Part shown: positions 10,448-20,539 of the stretch, in pieces
How the letters are laid out: each line of letters starts with the position of its first letter
Numbering within the stretch: position 1 is the stretch's first letter
DNA from: Roseibium salinum
GTDB taxonomy: Bacteria > Pseudomonadota > Alphaproteobacteria > Rhizobiales > Stappiaceae
Assembly (NCBI RefSeq): GCF_026240905.1
Contig: NZ_JAPEVI010000003.1
Coordinates: 1,860,001-1,924,000 of the forward strand
Direction: 5' to 3'
Length of the DNA: 64,000 bases
Translations under genes and position numbers: made by a program
The notes under the pieces: generated by a model
What the model was told of the DNA's origin: nothing
The model's database searches: none
Seen by the model: only the letters and a program-made list of their open reading frames with translations

Positions 10448-11200
10448 ATGAGCGTGTCGGAAAACAAAAAAGACAAGGAGAACGGTCTTTACGAAACCGT
10501 AAAGGTCATCGTCCAGGCGCTGTTGCTGGCGTTGATCGTCCGGACCTTTTTGTTTCAGCCGTTCAATATTCCGTCCGGGTCCATGAAGGACACGCTGCTC
10601 ATTGGCGATTATCTGTTTGTTTCGAAATACAGCTACGGCTATTCGCGCTATTCCTTCCCCTTCGGGCTGGGGCCGTTTTCGGGACGAATCTTCGGCTCGG
10701 AACCGGAAAGGGGCGATGTCGCGGTCTTCAAGCTTCCGACCAATCCGACGGTGGATTACATCAAGCGGGTGATCGGCCTGCCCGGCGACACGATCCAGGT
10801 GATCGACGGCGTTGTCCATATCAACGGCGAGCCCGTCAAACGGGAGCGCATCGACGACTATATCGAGCAGTCGCCTTCCGGTGTCACGCGCCGCGTGCCG
10901 CGCTACCGCGAAACGCTGCCCAGTGGCGTTTCCTACGACACGCTCGACCTCACCGAGCGGGGGACGCTCGATAACACCCGCGCGTACAAGGTGCCCGAGG
11001 GGCACTACTTCATGATGGGCGACAACCGGGACAACTCCACCGACAGCCGGGTATTGGACCGCGTCGGCTACGTGCCGTTCGAAAACTTCATGGGACGGGC
11101 GGAAATCCTGTTCTTCTCGATCGAGGACGAAACCCCGGCATGGCAGATCTGGACGTGGCCGTGGAGCGTACGCTGGGAGCGGATCGGCCGGACTCTCTGA
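10448..11200 (+). CDS. lepB: Signal peptidase I
   Basis: A 250-residue membrane serine protease that removes signal peptides at the outer face of the inner membrane. One N-terminal membrane helix (residues ~20-38) is followed by the catalytic Ser in NIPSGSMKDTL (~45) and the catalytic Lys in DYIKRVIGLPGD (~102). Box E, GDNRDNSTDSR, lies near 197. The 237 bases upstream (10211-10447) contain no gene that could be recognised. AAGGGA precedes the ATG by 4 bases. It begins the lepB-rnc-era-recO block. Confidence 0.95.
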   Translation: MSVSENKKDKENGLYETVKVIVQALLLALIVRTFLFQPFNIPSGSMKDTLLIGDYLFVSKYSYGYSRYSFPFGLGPFSGRIFGSEPERGDVAVFKLPTNPTVDYIKRVIGLPGDTIQVIDGVVHINGEPVKRERIDDYIEQSPSGVTRRVPRYRETLPSGVSYDTLDLTERGTLDNTRAYKVPEGHYFMMGDNRDNSTDSRVLDRVGYVPFENFMGRAEILFFSIEDETPAWQIWTWPWSVRWERIGRTL

Positions 11201-11261
11201 TCCGATCCGACCGGACCCGGCCGTTCGGCAGGTCATCGACCGAAAGACCGAAGCAGTCTGA

Positions 11262-11969
11262 ATGATAAAAAAACAACAACTGAATTCCATCTCGGCGCTC
11301 AAGGCGACGCTGGCCTATGACTTCAAGGATCTGGAGTTGCTGCGCGTCGCCCTTACCCATGCGAGCGCGCTTGCACCGGCGGACTCCGTCGCCGGCAGCT
11401 ATCAGCGTTTGGAGTTTCTGGGCGACCGGGTGCTCGGACTGGCGATCGCCACCATGCTGCACCGCCATTTTCCCAAAGCGGATGAAGGCGAACTGGCCCG
11501 CCGCTTCAATCACATGGTGAAACGGGAAACCTGCGCCGAAATAGCCCAGGAACTCGGCATCGGGGATGCCATGCGCATCGGCCTGGCAGAGGCACAGACC
11601 GGCGGCCGGAAGAAGACGGCGCTGCTTGCCGATATCTGCGAAGCCGTGATTGCCGCGATCTATCTCGATGGAGGTTTCGACGCCGCGGAAGCTTTTGTCA
11701 GGCGCCTTTGGGAGCCGCGTATGCTAACCTGGTCCGGCCCGCTTCGCGATGCCAAGACCACTTTGCAGGAATGGGCGCAATCCCGGAGCCTGCCGACCCC
11801 GCACTATGACGTCACGGGCCGGGACGGGCCGGACCATGCGCCGAATTTCACCGTTTCGGTGACCGTGCAGGGATTGGCCCCCGGCGAGGGCAAGGGCGGC
11901 TCCAAGCGGATTGCGGAGCAGAACGCAGCCGAAGCCGTGCTCCGCCGTGAAGGCGTTTGGAAGGAATGA
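11262..11969 (+). CDS. rnc: Ribonuclease III
   Basis: A 235-residue double-strand-specific endoribonuclease for rRNA and mRNA processing. The catalytic signature RLEFLGDRVLGL lies at ~48-59, with the second acidic pair in LLADICEAVIAAIYLDGG. A C-terminal double-stranded RNA-binding domain (~160-228) ends in GGSKRIAEQNAAEAVL. It is 61 bases after lepB and 7 bases before the proposed era start, so expression with era is expected. Confidence 0.95.
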   Translation: MIKKQQLNSISALKATLAYDFKDLELLRVALTHASALAPADSVAGSYQRLEFLGDRVLGLAIATMLHRHFPKADEGELARRFNHMVKRETCAEIAQELGIGDAMRIGLAEAQTGGRKKTALLADICEAVIAAIYLDGGFDAAEAFVRRLWEPRMLTWSGPLRDAKTTLQEWAQSRSLPTPHYDVTGRDGPDHAPNFTVSVTVQGLAPGEGKGGSKRIAEQNAAEAVLRREGVWKE

Positions 11970-11976
11970 AGACACC

Positions 11977-12978
11977 TTGAGCGACGACAACCATACCGAC
12001 GACCCGATGGACGATGATGACGGCTTCAAGCCGCCGGAAGGCCGGTTCGACATTCCCCTGCCCGACCCGATGGACGCCATGCCCGCCGATACAAGGGCCG
12101 GCTTCATCGCGCTCATCGGCGCGCCGAATGCCGGCAAGTCGACGCTGATCAACCAGCTCGTCGGCACCAAGGTCTCCATCGTGACCCACAAGGTGCAGAC
12201 AACCCGCACCATCGTGCGCGGAGTTGCAATGCACGGGAAGGCCCAGCTGGTGTTCGTCGACACGCCGGGCATCTTCAAGCCCAAGCGGCGGCTTGACCGC
12301 GCGATGGTCGATACCGCCTGGGGCGGCGCCAGGGACGCGGACCTGATCGCGCTCCTGATCGATGCGCGCAAAGGCATCGACGAGGAAGTGGAAAACATCC
12401 TCAAGCGCCTGCCGGGTCAGTCCGCCCCCAAGGTGCTGATCCTCAACAAGACGGATGTGGCCAAACGCGAGAAGCTTCTGAAGATCGCGCAAAAGGCCAA
12501 TGAACACGTCCGGTTCGAGGAAACCTTCATGATTTCCGCCCTGACCGGAGACGGCACACAGGCCATCCTGGACTATTTCGCCTCCAAGGTCCCCGAAAGT
12601 CCCTGGTTCTACCCGGCAGACCAGCCGTCGGATCTGCCCTTGCGCATTCTTGCCTCCGAGATCACCCGGGAGAAACTGTTCGAACGCCTCCATCAGGAAC
12701 TGCCCTATATTTCCACGGTGGAAACGGAACAGTGGCAAGAGCGCAAGGACGGTTCCGTGCGCATAGAACAGACAATCTACGTGGAGCGGGACAGCCAGAA
12801 GAGCATCGTACTGGGCAAGAACGGCCAGACCGTCAAGGCGATCTCCCAGGCGGCGCGCAAGGAACTCGGCGAGATCATCGAGGCGCCCGTGCACCTGTTC
12901 CTGTTTGTGAAGGTGCGCGAGAACTGGGCCGACGATCCCGAACGGTATCGCGAAATGGGACTGGAGTTCCCAAGGTAA
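11977..12978 (+). CDS. era: GTPase Era
   Basis: A 333-residue GTPase for 16S rRNA maturation and 30S assembly. G1 is GAPNAGKST, the effector region contains TTRTIVRG, G3 is DTPGIF and G4 is LNKTD. A C-terminal KH domain (IYVERDSQKSIVLGKNGQ) binds RNA. The start proposed is TTG 11977, because AAGGA (11961-11965) lies 11 bases upstream and the rnc stop falls just before. ATG 12007 would lack a ribosome site. The N-terminal ~40 residues are unusually acidic and are an extension compared with the ~300-residue typical Era. Confidence 0.9.
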   Translation: MSDDNHTDDPMDDDDGFKPPEGRFDIPLPDPMDAMPADTRAGFIALIGAPNAGKSTLINQLVGTKVSIVTHKVQTTRTIVRGVAMHGKAQLVFVDTPGIFKPKRRLDRAMVDTAWGGARDADLIALLIDARKGIDEEVENILKRLPGQSAPKVLILNKTDVAKREKLLKIAQKANEHVRFEETFMISALTGDGTQAILDYFASKVPESPWFYPADQPSDLPLRILASEITREKLFERLHQELPYISTVETEQWQERKDGSVRIEQTIYVERDSQKSIVLGKNGQTVKAISQAARKELGEIIEAPVHLFLFVKVRENWADDPERYREMGLEFPR

Positions 12979-13081
12979 CCGGCCGGGCGGGCGGAAGCCG
13001 CCAGACGCCGGTATCAGAGCATGCTGGAACCGGTCAGTTTTCAATCGTCCGCTGGTCTGGCCTTGAAACAGGAAACGGCAC

Positions 13082-13837
13082 TTGGAATGGAGCGGGCGCG
13101 GTGTGGTTCTGACCACCCGCAAATACGGCGAAAACGACGTCATCCTGGAGGCCATGACCCTCGATCATGGCCGCCACCTCGGCCTTGTCCGCGGCGGCAG
13201 GTCCAAGCGGCACCGCCCCGTTCTGCAGCCGGGCAACGAGCTGGATCTCACCTGGAAAGCGCGTCTGTCGGAACACCTCGGCCAGTTTCAGGTCGAACCG
13301 CTGAGCCTGCGTGCCGGAGACCTGATGACCAGTTCCGTCGGACTGGCCGGCCTGCAGCATCTTGCCTTTCTCGTGCGCCTTCTGCCGGAGAGATACCCTT
13401 ATCCAAGGCTCTTCGACGCATTGGTGGTCGTTCTCGATCACATGAGCGCGGCGGACGCGGCGGGCGCCCTCATCATCCGCTTCGAACTGGAGCTGTTGCG
13501 GGAACTCGGGATAGGCCTGGACCTGTCGTCCTGTGCCGCGACCGGAATCCGCGAAGACCTCGCCTATGTCTCGCCGAAATCGGCGCGCGCCGTCAGCCGG
13601 GAGGCTGGACGGCCCTATCACGACAAGCTGCTGCCGCTGCCCTCGTTCGTGCTGGAAGGCCAGCGCCAAGCGGGCAGTGAACTGACCTGGGCGGATGTCC
13701 GGCAGGGGTTTGACCTGACGAGCTACTTCTTGAACCGGCATCTTGAGGAACGCGGCAGCGGCGACAGCGGCACGCGCGCTCAATTGCTCGGTGCGCTGGA
13801 GAAACGCTACCGCGACGAGTTCCCCTGGAATTTCTAG
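13082..13837 (+). CDS. recO: DNA repair protein RecO
   Basis: A 251-residue recombination mediator that loads RecA together with RecR. The N-terminal OB fold shows EWSGRGVVLTTRKYGENDVILEAM and GLVRGGRSKRHRPVLQPGN, followed by an all-helical C-terminal domain. The start is TTG 13082, which gives the family N-terminus (MEW...) and is preceded by AGGAAA (13070-13075) at 6 bases. Four-Cys zinc residues found in some RecO proteins are not apparent. Confidence 0.9.
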   Translation: MEWSGRGVVLTTRKYGENDVILEAMTLDHGRHLGLVRGGRSKRHRPVLQPGNELDLTWKARLSEHLGQFQVEPLSLRAGDLMTSSVGLAGLQHLAFLVRLLPERYPYPRLFDALVVVLDHMSAADAAGALIIRFELELLRELGIGLDLSSCAATGIREDLAYVSPKSARAVSREAGRPYHDKLLPLPSFVLEGQRQAGSELTWADVRQGFDLTSYFLNRHLEERGSGDSGTRAQLLGALEKRYRDEFPWNF

Positions 13838-13964
13838 CCGGACCGGCAGCTGAACGCCCCGAACAACCCACAATCCTTCGAAATCCGTTGAAAATCCGCC
13901 GATCCCGCCGGGGAAAGCACAGAAGCGAATTGCGCTGGCGGCGCGAAAAAGCTAGCAAGCAATT

Positions 13965-16217
13965 ATGGGAAAAGAGACGACACCACCGCCGAGCGGCATT
14001 GAAGGCATCAACCTCAAGGACGCGCTCGAAGAGCGCTATCTGGCCTATGCCCTGTCGACCATCATGCACCGGGCTCTGCCCGATGTGCGTGACGGGCTGA
14101 AGCCGGTGCACCGGCGCCTGCTTTACGCCATGCGCCTCCTGAAACTCGACCCGGGCTCGGGCTTCAAGAAATGCGCCCGCGTCGTTGGTGACGTCATCGG
14201 TAAGTACCATCCCCATGGAGACCAGGCCGTCTATGACGCGCTCGTCCGCCTTGCCCAGGATTTTGCACAGCGCTATCCGCTGATCGACGGTCAGGGAAAC
14301 TTCGGCAACGTCGACGGCGATAACGCGGCTGCCATGCGTTACACCGAAGCGCGCATGACCGATACGGCCAAGCGCCTGCTGGACGGCCTCGACGAAAACG
14401 CCGTCGATTTCCGCGAGACCTATGACGGCGAGGAAAGGGAACCCATCGTCCTGCCTGGCGGGTTTCCGAACCTTCTGGGGAACGGTTCCTCCGGCATCGC
14501 CGTGGGCATGGCGACGTCCATTCCGCCGCACAATGCCCATGAGCTCTGCCTGGCCTGCCAGCACCTGATCAAGAATCCGGGTGCGGAAGTCGACGAGCTC
14601 CTGGAATACATCCAGGGCCCGGACTTTCCCACCGGCGGCCTTCTGGTATCCGACCAGGGCTCCATACGCGAGGCCTATGCCACCGGCCGCGGCAGCTTCC
14701 GTATCCGCGCCCGCTGGGAGGTGGAGGACCTGGGACGCGGCCAGTGGGCGATCGTCGTCACCGAAATCCCCTACCAGATTCAAAAGTCGCGCCTGATCGA
14801 AAAGATCGCGGAGCTGTTGACCGCCCGCAAGCTGCCGATGCTCGAGGACGTGCGGGACGAGTCCGCCGAGGACATCCGCGTCGTCCTGGTGCCGCGCTCG
14901 CGCAATGTCGACGCCAATATCCTGATGGAATCCCTGTTCAAGCTGACCGACCTGGAAAGCCGTTTCTCGCTGAACATGAACGTGCTTTCCATGGGCAGGG
15001 TGCCCATGGTCATGGGCCTGAAACAGGTGCTGCGCGAATGGCTGGATCACCGCAAGGAAGTGCTGGTCCGCAGGTCAGAACATCGTCTCGGGCAGATCAA
15101 TCACCGGCTGGAGGTGCTGGAAGGCTATCTGATTGCCTACCTGAACCTCGACGAGGTGATCCGCATCATCCGCGAAGAGGACGAAGCGAAGGCCGAACTC
15201 ATCCGGACTTTCGAGCTTTCCGACGTCCAGGCGGAAGCCATCCTCAACATGCGCCTCAGGTCCTTGCGCAAGCTGGAAGAGATGGAAATCCGCAAGGAGC
15301 ACGAAAAGCTTACGGCCGAAAAGGAAGAGTTGAACAAGCTGCTCGGATCCGACGCGCGCCAGTGGACCAGGATCTCCAGGGAAATTGCCGATATCGCCAA
15401 GGTCTACGGTCCGGAGACCGAGATCGGCAAGCGCCGGACCGACAGGTCCGAGGCGCCCGAGACCGATATCGTCGATATTCAGCAGGCGATGATCGAAAAG
15501 GAACCGATCACCGTCATCATTTCCGAGAAAGGCTGGATCCGCGCCCTCAAGGGCCACCAGGCGGATCTTTCCACCCTTTCCTTCAAGCAGGGCGACAAGC
15601 TGAAGCTGTCGTTTCATGCGGAAACGACCGACAAGATCCTGATCTTCTCCACCGGCGGCAAGTTCTTCACGCTGGGAGCCGACCGCCTGCCGGGCGGACG
15701 CGGCCACGGCGAACCGATGCGCCTGATGGTGGAAATGGACGAAGCCCAGGATGTCGTCAACGCCTTTGTCTACAAGCCCGGCCGCAACCTTCTGCTGGCC
15801 ACCAGCGAGGCCCGCGGCTTCCTGGTCAATGAAGACGAGGTGATCGCCAACACCCGCAAAGGCAAGCAGGTCCTCAATCTCACCGCTCCGGCCGAAGCAA
15901 CGCAGTGCGTGGAAGCGAGGGGCGACCATGTCGCCATTATTGGCGAAAACCGCAAGCTTCTCGTGTTCCCGCTGGTGCAGGTTCCGCAAATGACGCGCGG
16001 ACGCGGCGTCCGGCTGCAACGCTACCGCGATGGCAGCGTGTCGGACATCCGTGTCTTCAACGGCGAAGACGGCCTTACCTGGACCGACAGTTCCGGCCGC
16101 AGCTTCACCCGCAGCCTGCAGGAGCTCGCCGACTGGCGCGGCGAGCGCGGCCAGGCCGGACGTCTGCCGCCGACCGGTTTCCCGCGCTCCAACAAGTTCG
16201 GACCTCAGAGCCTGTAG
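13965..16217 (+). CDS. parC: DNA topoisomerase IV subunit A
   Basis: A 750-residue type II topoisomerase subunit for chromosome decatenation. The early block [21 protein letters not shown] and the quinolone-region equivalent [16 protein letters not shown] are present. The catalytic Tyr is in [10 protein letters not shown] (~127). The C-terminal beta-propeller region is shorter than in GyrA and lacks a clear GyrA box, which supports ParC. The start is ATG 13965. It follows recO by 127 bases. Confidence 0.93.
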   Translation: MGKETTPPPSGIEGINLKDALEERYLAYALSTIMHRALPDVRDGLKPVHRRLLYAMRLLKLDPGSGFKKCARVVGDVIGKYHPHGDQAVYDALVRLAQDFAQRYPLIDGQGNFGNVDGDNAAAMRYTEARMTDTAKRLLDGLDENAVDFRETYDGEEREPIVLPGGFPNLLGNGSSGIAVGMATSIPPHNAHELCLACQHLIKNPGAEVDELLEYIQGPDFPTGGLLVSDQGSIREAYATGRGSFRIRARWEVEDLGRGQWAIVVTEIPYQIQKSRLIEKIAELLTARKLPMLEDVRDESAEDIRVVLVPRSRNVDANILMESLFKLTDLESRFSLNMNVLSMGRVPMVMGLKQVLREWLDHRKEVLVRRSEHRLGQINHRLEVLEGYLIAYLNLDEVIRIIREEDEAKAELIRTFELSDVQAEAILNMRLRSLRKLEEMEIRKEHEKLTAEKEELNKLLGSDARQWTRISREIADIAKVYGPETEIGKRRTDRSEAPETDIVDIQQAMIEKEPITVIISEKGWIRALKGHQADLSTLSFKQGDKLKLSFHAETTDKILIFSTGGKFFTLGADRLPGGRGHGEPMRLMVEMDEAQDVVNAFVYKPGRNLLLATSEARGFLVNEDEVIANTRKGKQVLNLTAPAEATQCVEARGDHVAIIGENRKLLVFPLVQVPQMTRGRGVRLQRYRDGSVSDIRVFNGEDGLTWTDSSGRSFTRSLQELADWRGERGQAGRLPPTGFPRSNKFGPQSL

Positions 16218-16329
16218 ATCAGCCCGCTCTGCTGTCCGCCTGTTGCGCCACACCAGAAATCGGCCACAATTGCCTGCGTTTCCTGTCGGTTCACTATTGT
16301 TCCCCGTTCCTGGATGAGGAGAAGTCCCC

Positions 16330-16971
16330 GTGACGAAACGGAGCCTTGCGAAAGGTCTGCTTGTAGGCCCCGCCATGGTCGGCATTGCCGCCATCGGATG
16401 GAATGACGCCTTGCCGGAGGCGATTGCCGCGCAGGTTTCGTCGCCTGTCCTGCCGGTGGAGATCGTCACGGCAGACGAGGATTACAACGGGACCTTGATG
16501 AACAGCGTTCTACTGTCCTATTGGGGCCCTCTTCTGCAGTTGATCCGGGAGGACTATCCGGACGCCACCCGAAGGCAGGCCTTGCGGCCCCGCGGCTACG
16601 AAATCGGCGGAGACGAAATCCAGGATCAATCGGGCCTTCTGGAGGAAGTCCACGCATCGGCGACGGAAAGCGGGTGGAAACCCGTTCCGAAATACAGTTT
16701 CGATTCGGCGGTGTTTTCCATGCGTGGCTATGAGTTCGACGGAAAAGTCTTCGCTTTGGCAGCGCTTAGCGATTTCGTGCGCGTCAGCGACGGCGCGGTG
16801 ACGATTTCGTTCGACCCCCCGCCCGCCTCGGACGAGTTCGATCTGGTTCCGGCCGTGGTTTTCACCAATCTGGAACACGATGGCGGCTCGTTTCCCTGGA
16901 TCCACCCGAACGCGCCGGTCCTGACGTTCGGCGAGAACTCACCGCGCTGGCTGCCCCGCAACGGCAGATAG
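16330..16971 (+). CDS. Exported protein of unknown function
   Basis: A 213-residue protein of no recognised family. The N-terminus (MTKRSLAKGLLVGPAMVGIAAIG) could be a signal peptide or membrane anchor, and the rest is acidic and soluble in character. The start is GTG 16330, set by GAGGAGAA (16316-16323) 6 bases upstream. It stands alone between parC and the alcohol dehydrogenase gene. No catalytic motif was seen. Confidence 0.65.
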   Translation: MTKRSLAKGLLVGPAMVGIAAIGWNDALPEAIAAQVSSPVLPVEIVTADEDYNGTLMNSVLLSYWGPLLQLIREDYPDATRRQALRPRGYEIGGDEIQDQSGLLEEVHASATESGWKPVPKYSFDSAVFSMRGYEFDGKVFALAALSDFVRVSDGAVTISFDPPPASDEFDLVPAVVFTNLEHDGGSFPWIHPNAPVLTFGENSPRWLPRNGR

Positions 16972-17088
16972 AACGTCCAAGATATACCGCTATCGCATCC
17001 GCCCTTCAAAAGTCTGGCCCATTGCCTCTCGACGGATCGATGCCAAGCGGGCAATCTGGCCTTTTGGGATCCATCGGCCGGGGGACAG

Positions 17089-18252
17089 ATGATCGGGCCA
17101 TTCACCTTCAATACCAGCCAGCGCATCGTCTTTGAAAAAGGCGCTGCATCGCGACTTGCCACGCATGCCGCCCCGTTTCTGGGTCCTCGTCCCTTTCTGA
17201 TCACCGATCCCGGCATTGTCGCCCTCGACCTGCAAGGACCCTGCGCAAACGACGTGAGCGTGGCCGGTTGCGAACTTGGCCAGTTCTGCGACGTCGCGGC
17301 CGATCCGCCACTGGCGCTGGTGGAGAAGGCGATAGAGAGCGCAAAGGCACACGGGGCGACATCGGTCATAGGTTTTGGCGGCGGTTCATCCCTCGACGTT
17401 GCCAAGCTCGTTGCGCTGATCGCAAGAAGCGGCGAAGATCTCGACGAGGCCTGGGGCATCGGCAACGCCAAGGGCCCGCGCCTGCCGCTGATCCTGATCC
17501 CGACCACGGCCGGTACAGGCTCGGAAGTCACGCCGATTTCAATCGTCACCGTCGCAGAGGAGGAAAAACGCGGGGTCGTCTCCCCTCTCCTCCTGCCGGA
17601 TCTTGCCGTTCTGGATCCGCTGCTGACACTCGGGCTGCCGGCAGCCGTCACGGCTGCAACGGGCATCGACGCCATCGTGCATGCGATCGAGGCCTATGCC
17701 TCGAAATCCGCCAACAACAACCCGGTCTCCAGAACGTTGGCCGTGGAAGCCCTCAAGCTGCTTGGCGCAAATATCGAGCGGGCGGTTTTCTCACCTGACG
17801 ACGAGGAGGCAAGAGGCGAGATGCTGCTGGGCTCCATGCTGGCAGGTATGGCATTTGCGAACTCTCCCGTGGCGGCCGTTCATGCGCTCGCCTATCCGAT
17901 CGGTGGAAGCTTCCATGTACCGCACGGGCTATCGAACGCCCTGGTGCTGTCTCACGTCCTCAAGTTCAACAATGAAGTTGCCGCTGAAACCTATGCGGAA
18001 ATCGCACCGGCGCTCCTTCCGGATCTGGCGGCCGTTTCCGACGGGCCGGAGAGAGCGGCGCAATTTGCCGAACGCCTTGCGGACCTCTCCCGGAAGCTGG
18101 GTCTTCAGACCTGCCTCAGGCAGGTCGGCATCAGTGAGGCCGACCTGCCGAAACTGGCCAGGGATGCCATGAAACAGACCCGTCTCCTGGTGAACAATCC
18201 GCGAGAGCTGGGCGAAGCGGATGCATTCGAAATCTACCGGGCCGCCCTATGA
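17089..18252 (+). CDS. Iron-containing alcohol dehydrogenase
   Basis: A 387-residue group III NAD(P)-dependent alcohol dehydrogenase. The nucleotide-binding GFGGGSSLDVAK (~96-107) and IPTTAGTGSEVTP are present. The metal ligands are placed as in the family: Asp and His in GIDAIVHAIEAYAS, and His residues in VHALAYPIGGSFHVPHG. The substrate is unknown. GGGGGA lies just upstream of the ATG. The stop overlaps the thioesterase start (ATGA), so the two enzymes are translationally coupled and probably share a pathway. Confidence 0.9.
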   Translation: MIGPFTFNTSQRIVFEKGAASRLATHAAPFLGPRPFLITDPGIVALDLQGPCANDVSVAGCELGQFCDVAADPPLALVEKAIESAKAHGATSVIGFGGGSSLDVAKLVALIARSGEDLDEAWGIGNAKGPRLPLILIPTTAGTGSEVTPISIVTVAEEEKRGVVSPLLLPDLAVLDPLLTLGLPAAVTAATGIDAIVHAIEAYASKSANNNPVSRTLAVEALKLLGANIERAVFSPDDEEARGEMLLGSMLAGMAFANSPVAAVHALAYPIGGSFHVPHGLSNALVLSHVLKFNNEVAAETYAEIAPALLPDLAAVSDGPERAAQFAERLADLSRKLGLQTCLRQVGISEADLPKLARDAMKQTRLLVNNPRELGEADAFEIYRAAL

Positions 18253-18707
18253 ATTCTCCCGCGCATCCACAGACTGAACGGCCCAGGCCGCTTCGACGCG
18301 AGGATTTCAGAGCATTCGTGGATATCCCCACCCGGTGGATGGATGTGGACATCTACGGCCATGTCAACAACGTGCAGTACCTGAGCTTTTTCGACACCGC
18401 AGTGAATGGCTGGTACATGGACAACAAGATCCTCGACCCGGCCAAGAGCCGGCAGATCTTTCTCGTCGTCGAAACCGGTTGCCACTACTTTGCCGAACTG
18501 ACCTTTCCCCAAGTCGTCACTGCAGGCTTGAGGATCGAGAGCCTTGGCTCCAGCTCTGCGGTCTTCCGGGTCGGACTGTTTTCCGGAGATGCCCTGGAAA
18601 CGGCAGCGCATGGAAGGTTCGTGCATGTGCACGTCGACCGCGAGACGCGCCGGCCAGTGCCGATTCCAGAGGAAAAGCGGGAGGTTCTGAACGCATTGAT
18701 GCCGTAG
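18249..18707 (+). CDS. Acyl-CoA thioesterase, 4-hydroxybenzoyl-CoA thioesterase fold
   Basis: A 152-residue hotdog-fold thioesterase. The signature RWMDVDIYGHVNNVQYLSFFDTA (residues ~30-52) contains the active-site Asp and the HVNN motif of the YbgC/FadM group. Its start codon overlaps the stop of the alcohol dehydrogenase by 4 bases. The natural acyl-CoA is not predictable from sequence. Confidence 0.85.
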   Translation: MNSPAHPQTERPRPLRREDFRAFVDIPTRWMDVDIYGHVNNVQYLSFFDTAVNGWYMDNKILDPAKSRQIFLVVETGCHYFAELTFPQVVTAGLRIESLGSSSAVFRVGLFSGDALETAAHGRFVHVHVDRETRRPVPIPEEKREVLNALMP

Positions 18708-18803
18708 GCCAACCTGCGTTCATCCTGCCTCACCTGAATGCGGAAAAGTCGGTCGCTTTAAATGTAGTAGATGTGAGATTGCAAGAGGTTATCTACAACA
18801 CCA

Positions 18804-18910
18804 CCTCATCCTGAGGAGGACCTTCAGGTCCGTCTCGAAGGATGGGCGGCATCCTCGGAGCAAGCGGCCCATCCCTCGAGACGCCGCTTGCGCGGCTCCT
18901 CAGGATGAGG
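18804..18910. repeat. Intergenic palindromic repeat with 15-bp terminal inverted repeats
   Basis: The ends 18804-18818 (CCTCATCCTGAGGAG) and 18896-18910 are perfect inverted copies, and each is nearly self-palindromic around CTGAGG/CCTCAG. The interior also folds (CGTCTCGAAGGATG and CATCCCTCGAGACG-like segments). The look is that of the dispersed intergenic elements common in Rhizobiales chromosomes. Copy number in this genome cannot be seen from one window. The surrounding stretch 18708-19145 holds no gene that could be supported. Confidence 0.7.
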
Positions 18911-19009
18911 GTGGATGCGAACGTTTTTGCAGCCTGAGATGCTACCAATGGACGTCCTGTTGAGACTCCAGATGTTGCGATGATCCACCCGACCGGCAGA
19001 TTGCCTGCA

Positions 19010-19080
19010 AGTGGATAACCGGCGACTTTTCACAGCATATCCCCTGGGCGCACTCATCATCTACCCACAGGTTATGCACA
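19010..19080. promoter_or_regulatory. Two DnaA-box-like sequences
   Basis: TTATGCACA at 19072-19080 fits the DnaA-box consensus TTATNCACA exactly. On the other strand, 19010-19018 reads TTATCCACT, one mismatch away. They lie 54 bases apart in the gene-free stretch upstream of nothing obvious and downstream of smpB. Two boxes are too few to call an origin, and they may be chance or a DnaA titration/regulation site. Confidence 0.35.
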
Positions 19081-19145
19081 CACGATCCACAACTTGTGCG
19101 CAGCTTTCCAACAGGTTGAACACAGTCGCGAAAATACCTGTCGGG

Positions 19146-19624
19146 TCAGCCCATGGTCTTCAACAGCCGCGATTTCTCGCGTTGCCAGTCGCGCTTCTTT
19201 TCCGTCTCCCGCTTGTCATGCAGCTTCTTGCCCCGGGCAAGGGCCAGTTCCAGCTTGGCGCGGCCCTTGTCGTTGAAATACAGCTTGAGCGGGACAATCG
19301 TCTTGCCGTCCTTCTGAACGGCACCTGCCAGCTTGCCGATCTCACGCTTGTGCAGTAGCAGCTTGCGCGGCCGGCGCGGTTCGTGATTGAACCGGTTGGC
19401 CTGAAGGTACTCGGGGATATAGACGTTGTAGATCCAGATCTCGCCGCCACGTTCCGCAGCATAGGATTCGGCAATATTCGCCTTGCCGTTGCGCAGGGAT
19501 TTGACTTCGGTTCCCTTCAGCTCGATCCCGGCTTCCAGCGTATCTTCGATCTCGTAATTGAACCGGGCTTTCCGGTTGTCGGAAATGATGGTCCGCCCCG
19601 GAGTGCCCCCTTTTTCGGAGCCAT
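19146..19624 (-). CDS. smpB: SsrA-binding protein SmpB, start displaced by an apparent one-base frameshift
   Basis: SmpB carries tmRNA to stalled ribosomes. Read from the minus strand, the frame ending at TGA 19146-19148 gives an essentially complete Smp[56 protein letters not shown] and the basic tail ending KSRLLKTMG. This frame has no ATG, GTG or TTG before its last codons. The expected start, ATG 19624 (MAPKK, with AAGGA 5 bases upstream), lies in another frame. Adding one base in the A5/G5 run (19606-19615) joins them as [15 protein letters not shown], giving 159 residues. A sequence error is most likely. It follows dapA by 36 bases on the same strand. Confidence 0.85.
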
Positions 19625-19660
19625 TATTATCCTTCAGGTGTCCAGCACCTTAATTCGTGC

Positions 19661-20539
19661 TCAATTTATCAGGCCGGCGTGGGCCATTGCGGCGCGGATC
19701 TCCACCCGGGTTTCCTCGCTGACCGGGACCAACGGCAGGCGCAGTTCCTCTTCGACCCTGCCGAGCAGCGAAAGCGCATATTTCGCGCCCGTCGGGTTCG
19801 GTTCCAGGAACAGGGCGCGGTGAAGCGGCGCCAGGCGGTCCTGGTATTCCAACGCTTTCGCGAAATCACCCGACAGCGTGGCTGTCTGGAACTCCGCACA
19901 CATGCGCGGCGCCACATTCGCAGTCACGGAAATGCAGCCGACACCGCCATGAGCGTTGAAGGCCAGTGCTGAAATATCCTCACCCGACAGCTGAATGAAA
20001 TCGGGACCACACAGATGGCGCTGGCGGCTTGTCTTTGCAAGGTCGGCGGTCGCGTCCTTCACGCCCTTGATGTTCTCGCAGGTTTCGTAAAGCTCGGCCA
20101 TGGTTTCCGGTGTCATGTCGATGACCGACCGTCCGGGAATGTTGTAGATCAGGATCGGCAGGCCGACAGCGCCGCTAATGGCCCTGAAATGGGCTTTCAG
20201 GCCTGCCTGATTCGGCTTGTTGTAATAGGGCGTAACGACCAACAGTGCATCCGCCCCTGCCTTTTCCGCGTGGCGGGCAAAATCGATCGCTTCGGTCGTG
20301 TTGTTGGAACCGGCTCCGGCAATGACCGGAACGCGGCCCGCGGTGGCCTCGACACACAGCTCAATGACGCGCTTGTGTTCGTCATGGCTCAGCGTCGGGC
20401 TTTCGCCGGTCGTCCCGACCGGAACCAGCCCGGATGATCCTTCACCGATCTGCCATTCCACGAGATCCTGAAACCGTTTCTCATCGAGCGCTCCGTCCTT
20501 GAACGGGGTAATCAGCGCTGGAATGGAGCCTTTGAACAT
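19661..20539 (-). CDS. dapA: 4-hydroxy-tetrahydrodipicolinate synthase
   Basis: A 292-residue lysine/diaminopimelate pathway enzyme that condenses pyruvate with aspartate semialdehyde. It has the phosphate-like [14 protein letters not shown] loop, the catalytic Tyr in [13 protein letters not shown], and the Schiff-base Lys in NIKGVKDAT (~162). The start at 20539 ([13 protein letters not shown]) has AGGAAA 5 bases upstream. An ATG 21 bases earlier is less likely. It is directly upstream of smpB. Confidence 0.95.
   Translation of the reverse strand: MFKGSIPALITPFKDGALDEKRFQDLVEWQIGEGSSGLVPVGTTGESPTLSHDEHKRVIELCVEATAGRVPVIAGAGSNNTTEAIDFARHAEKAGADALLVVTPYYNKPNQAGLKAHFRAISGAVGLPILIYNIPGRSVIDMTPETMAELYETCENIKGVKDATADLAKTSRQRHLCGPDFIQLSGEDISALAFNAHGGVGCISVTANVAPRMCAEFQTATLSGDFAKALEYQDRLAPLHRALFLEPNPTGAKYALSLLGRVEEELRLPLVPVSEETRVEIRAAMAHAGLIN

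Noticed and set aside
19010..19080. A replication origin at the DnaA-box-like pair.
   Set aside because: There are only two sites, with no AT-rich unwinding region and no neighbouring dnaA, hemE or parAB genes.
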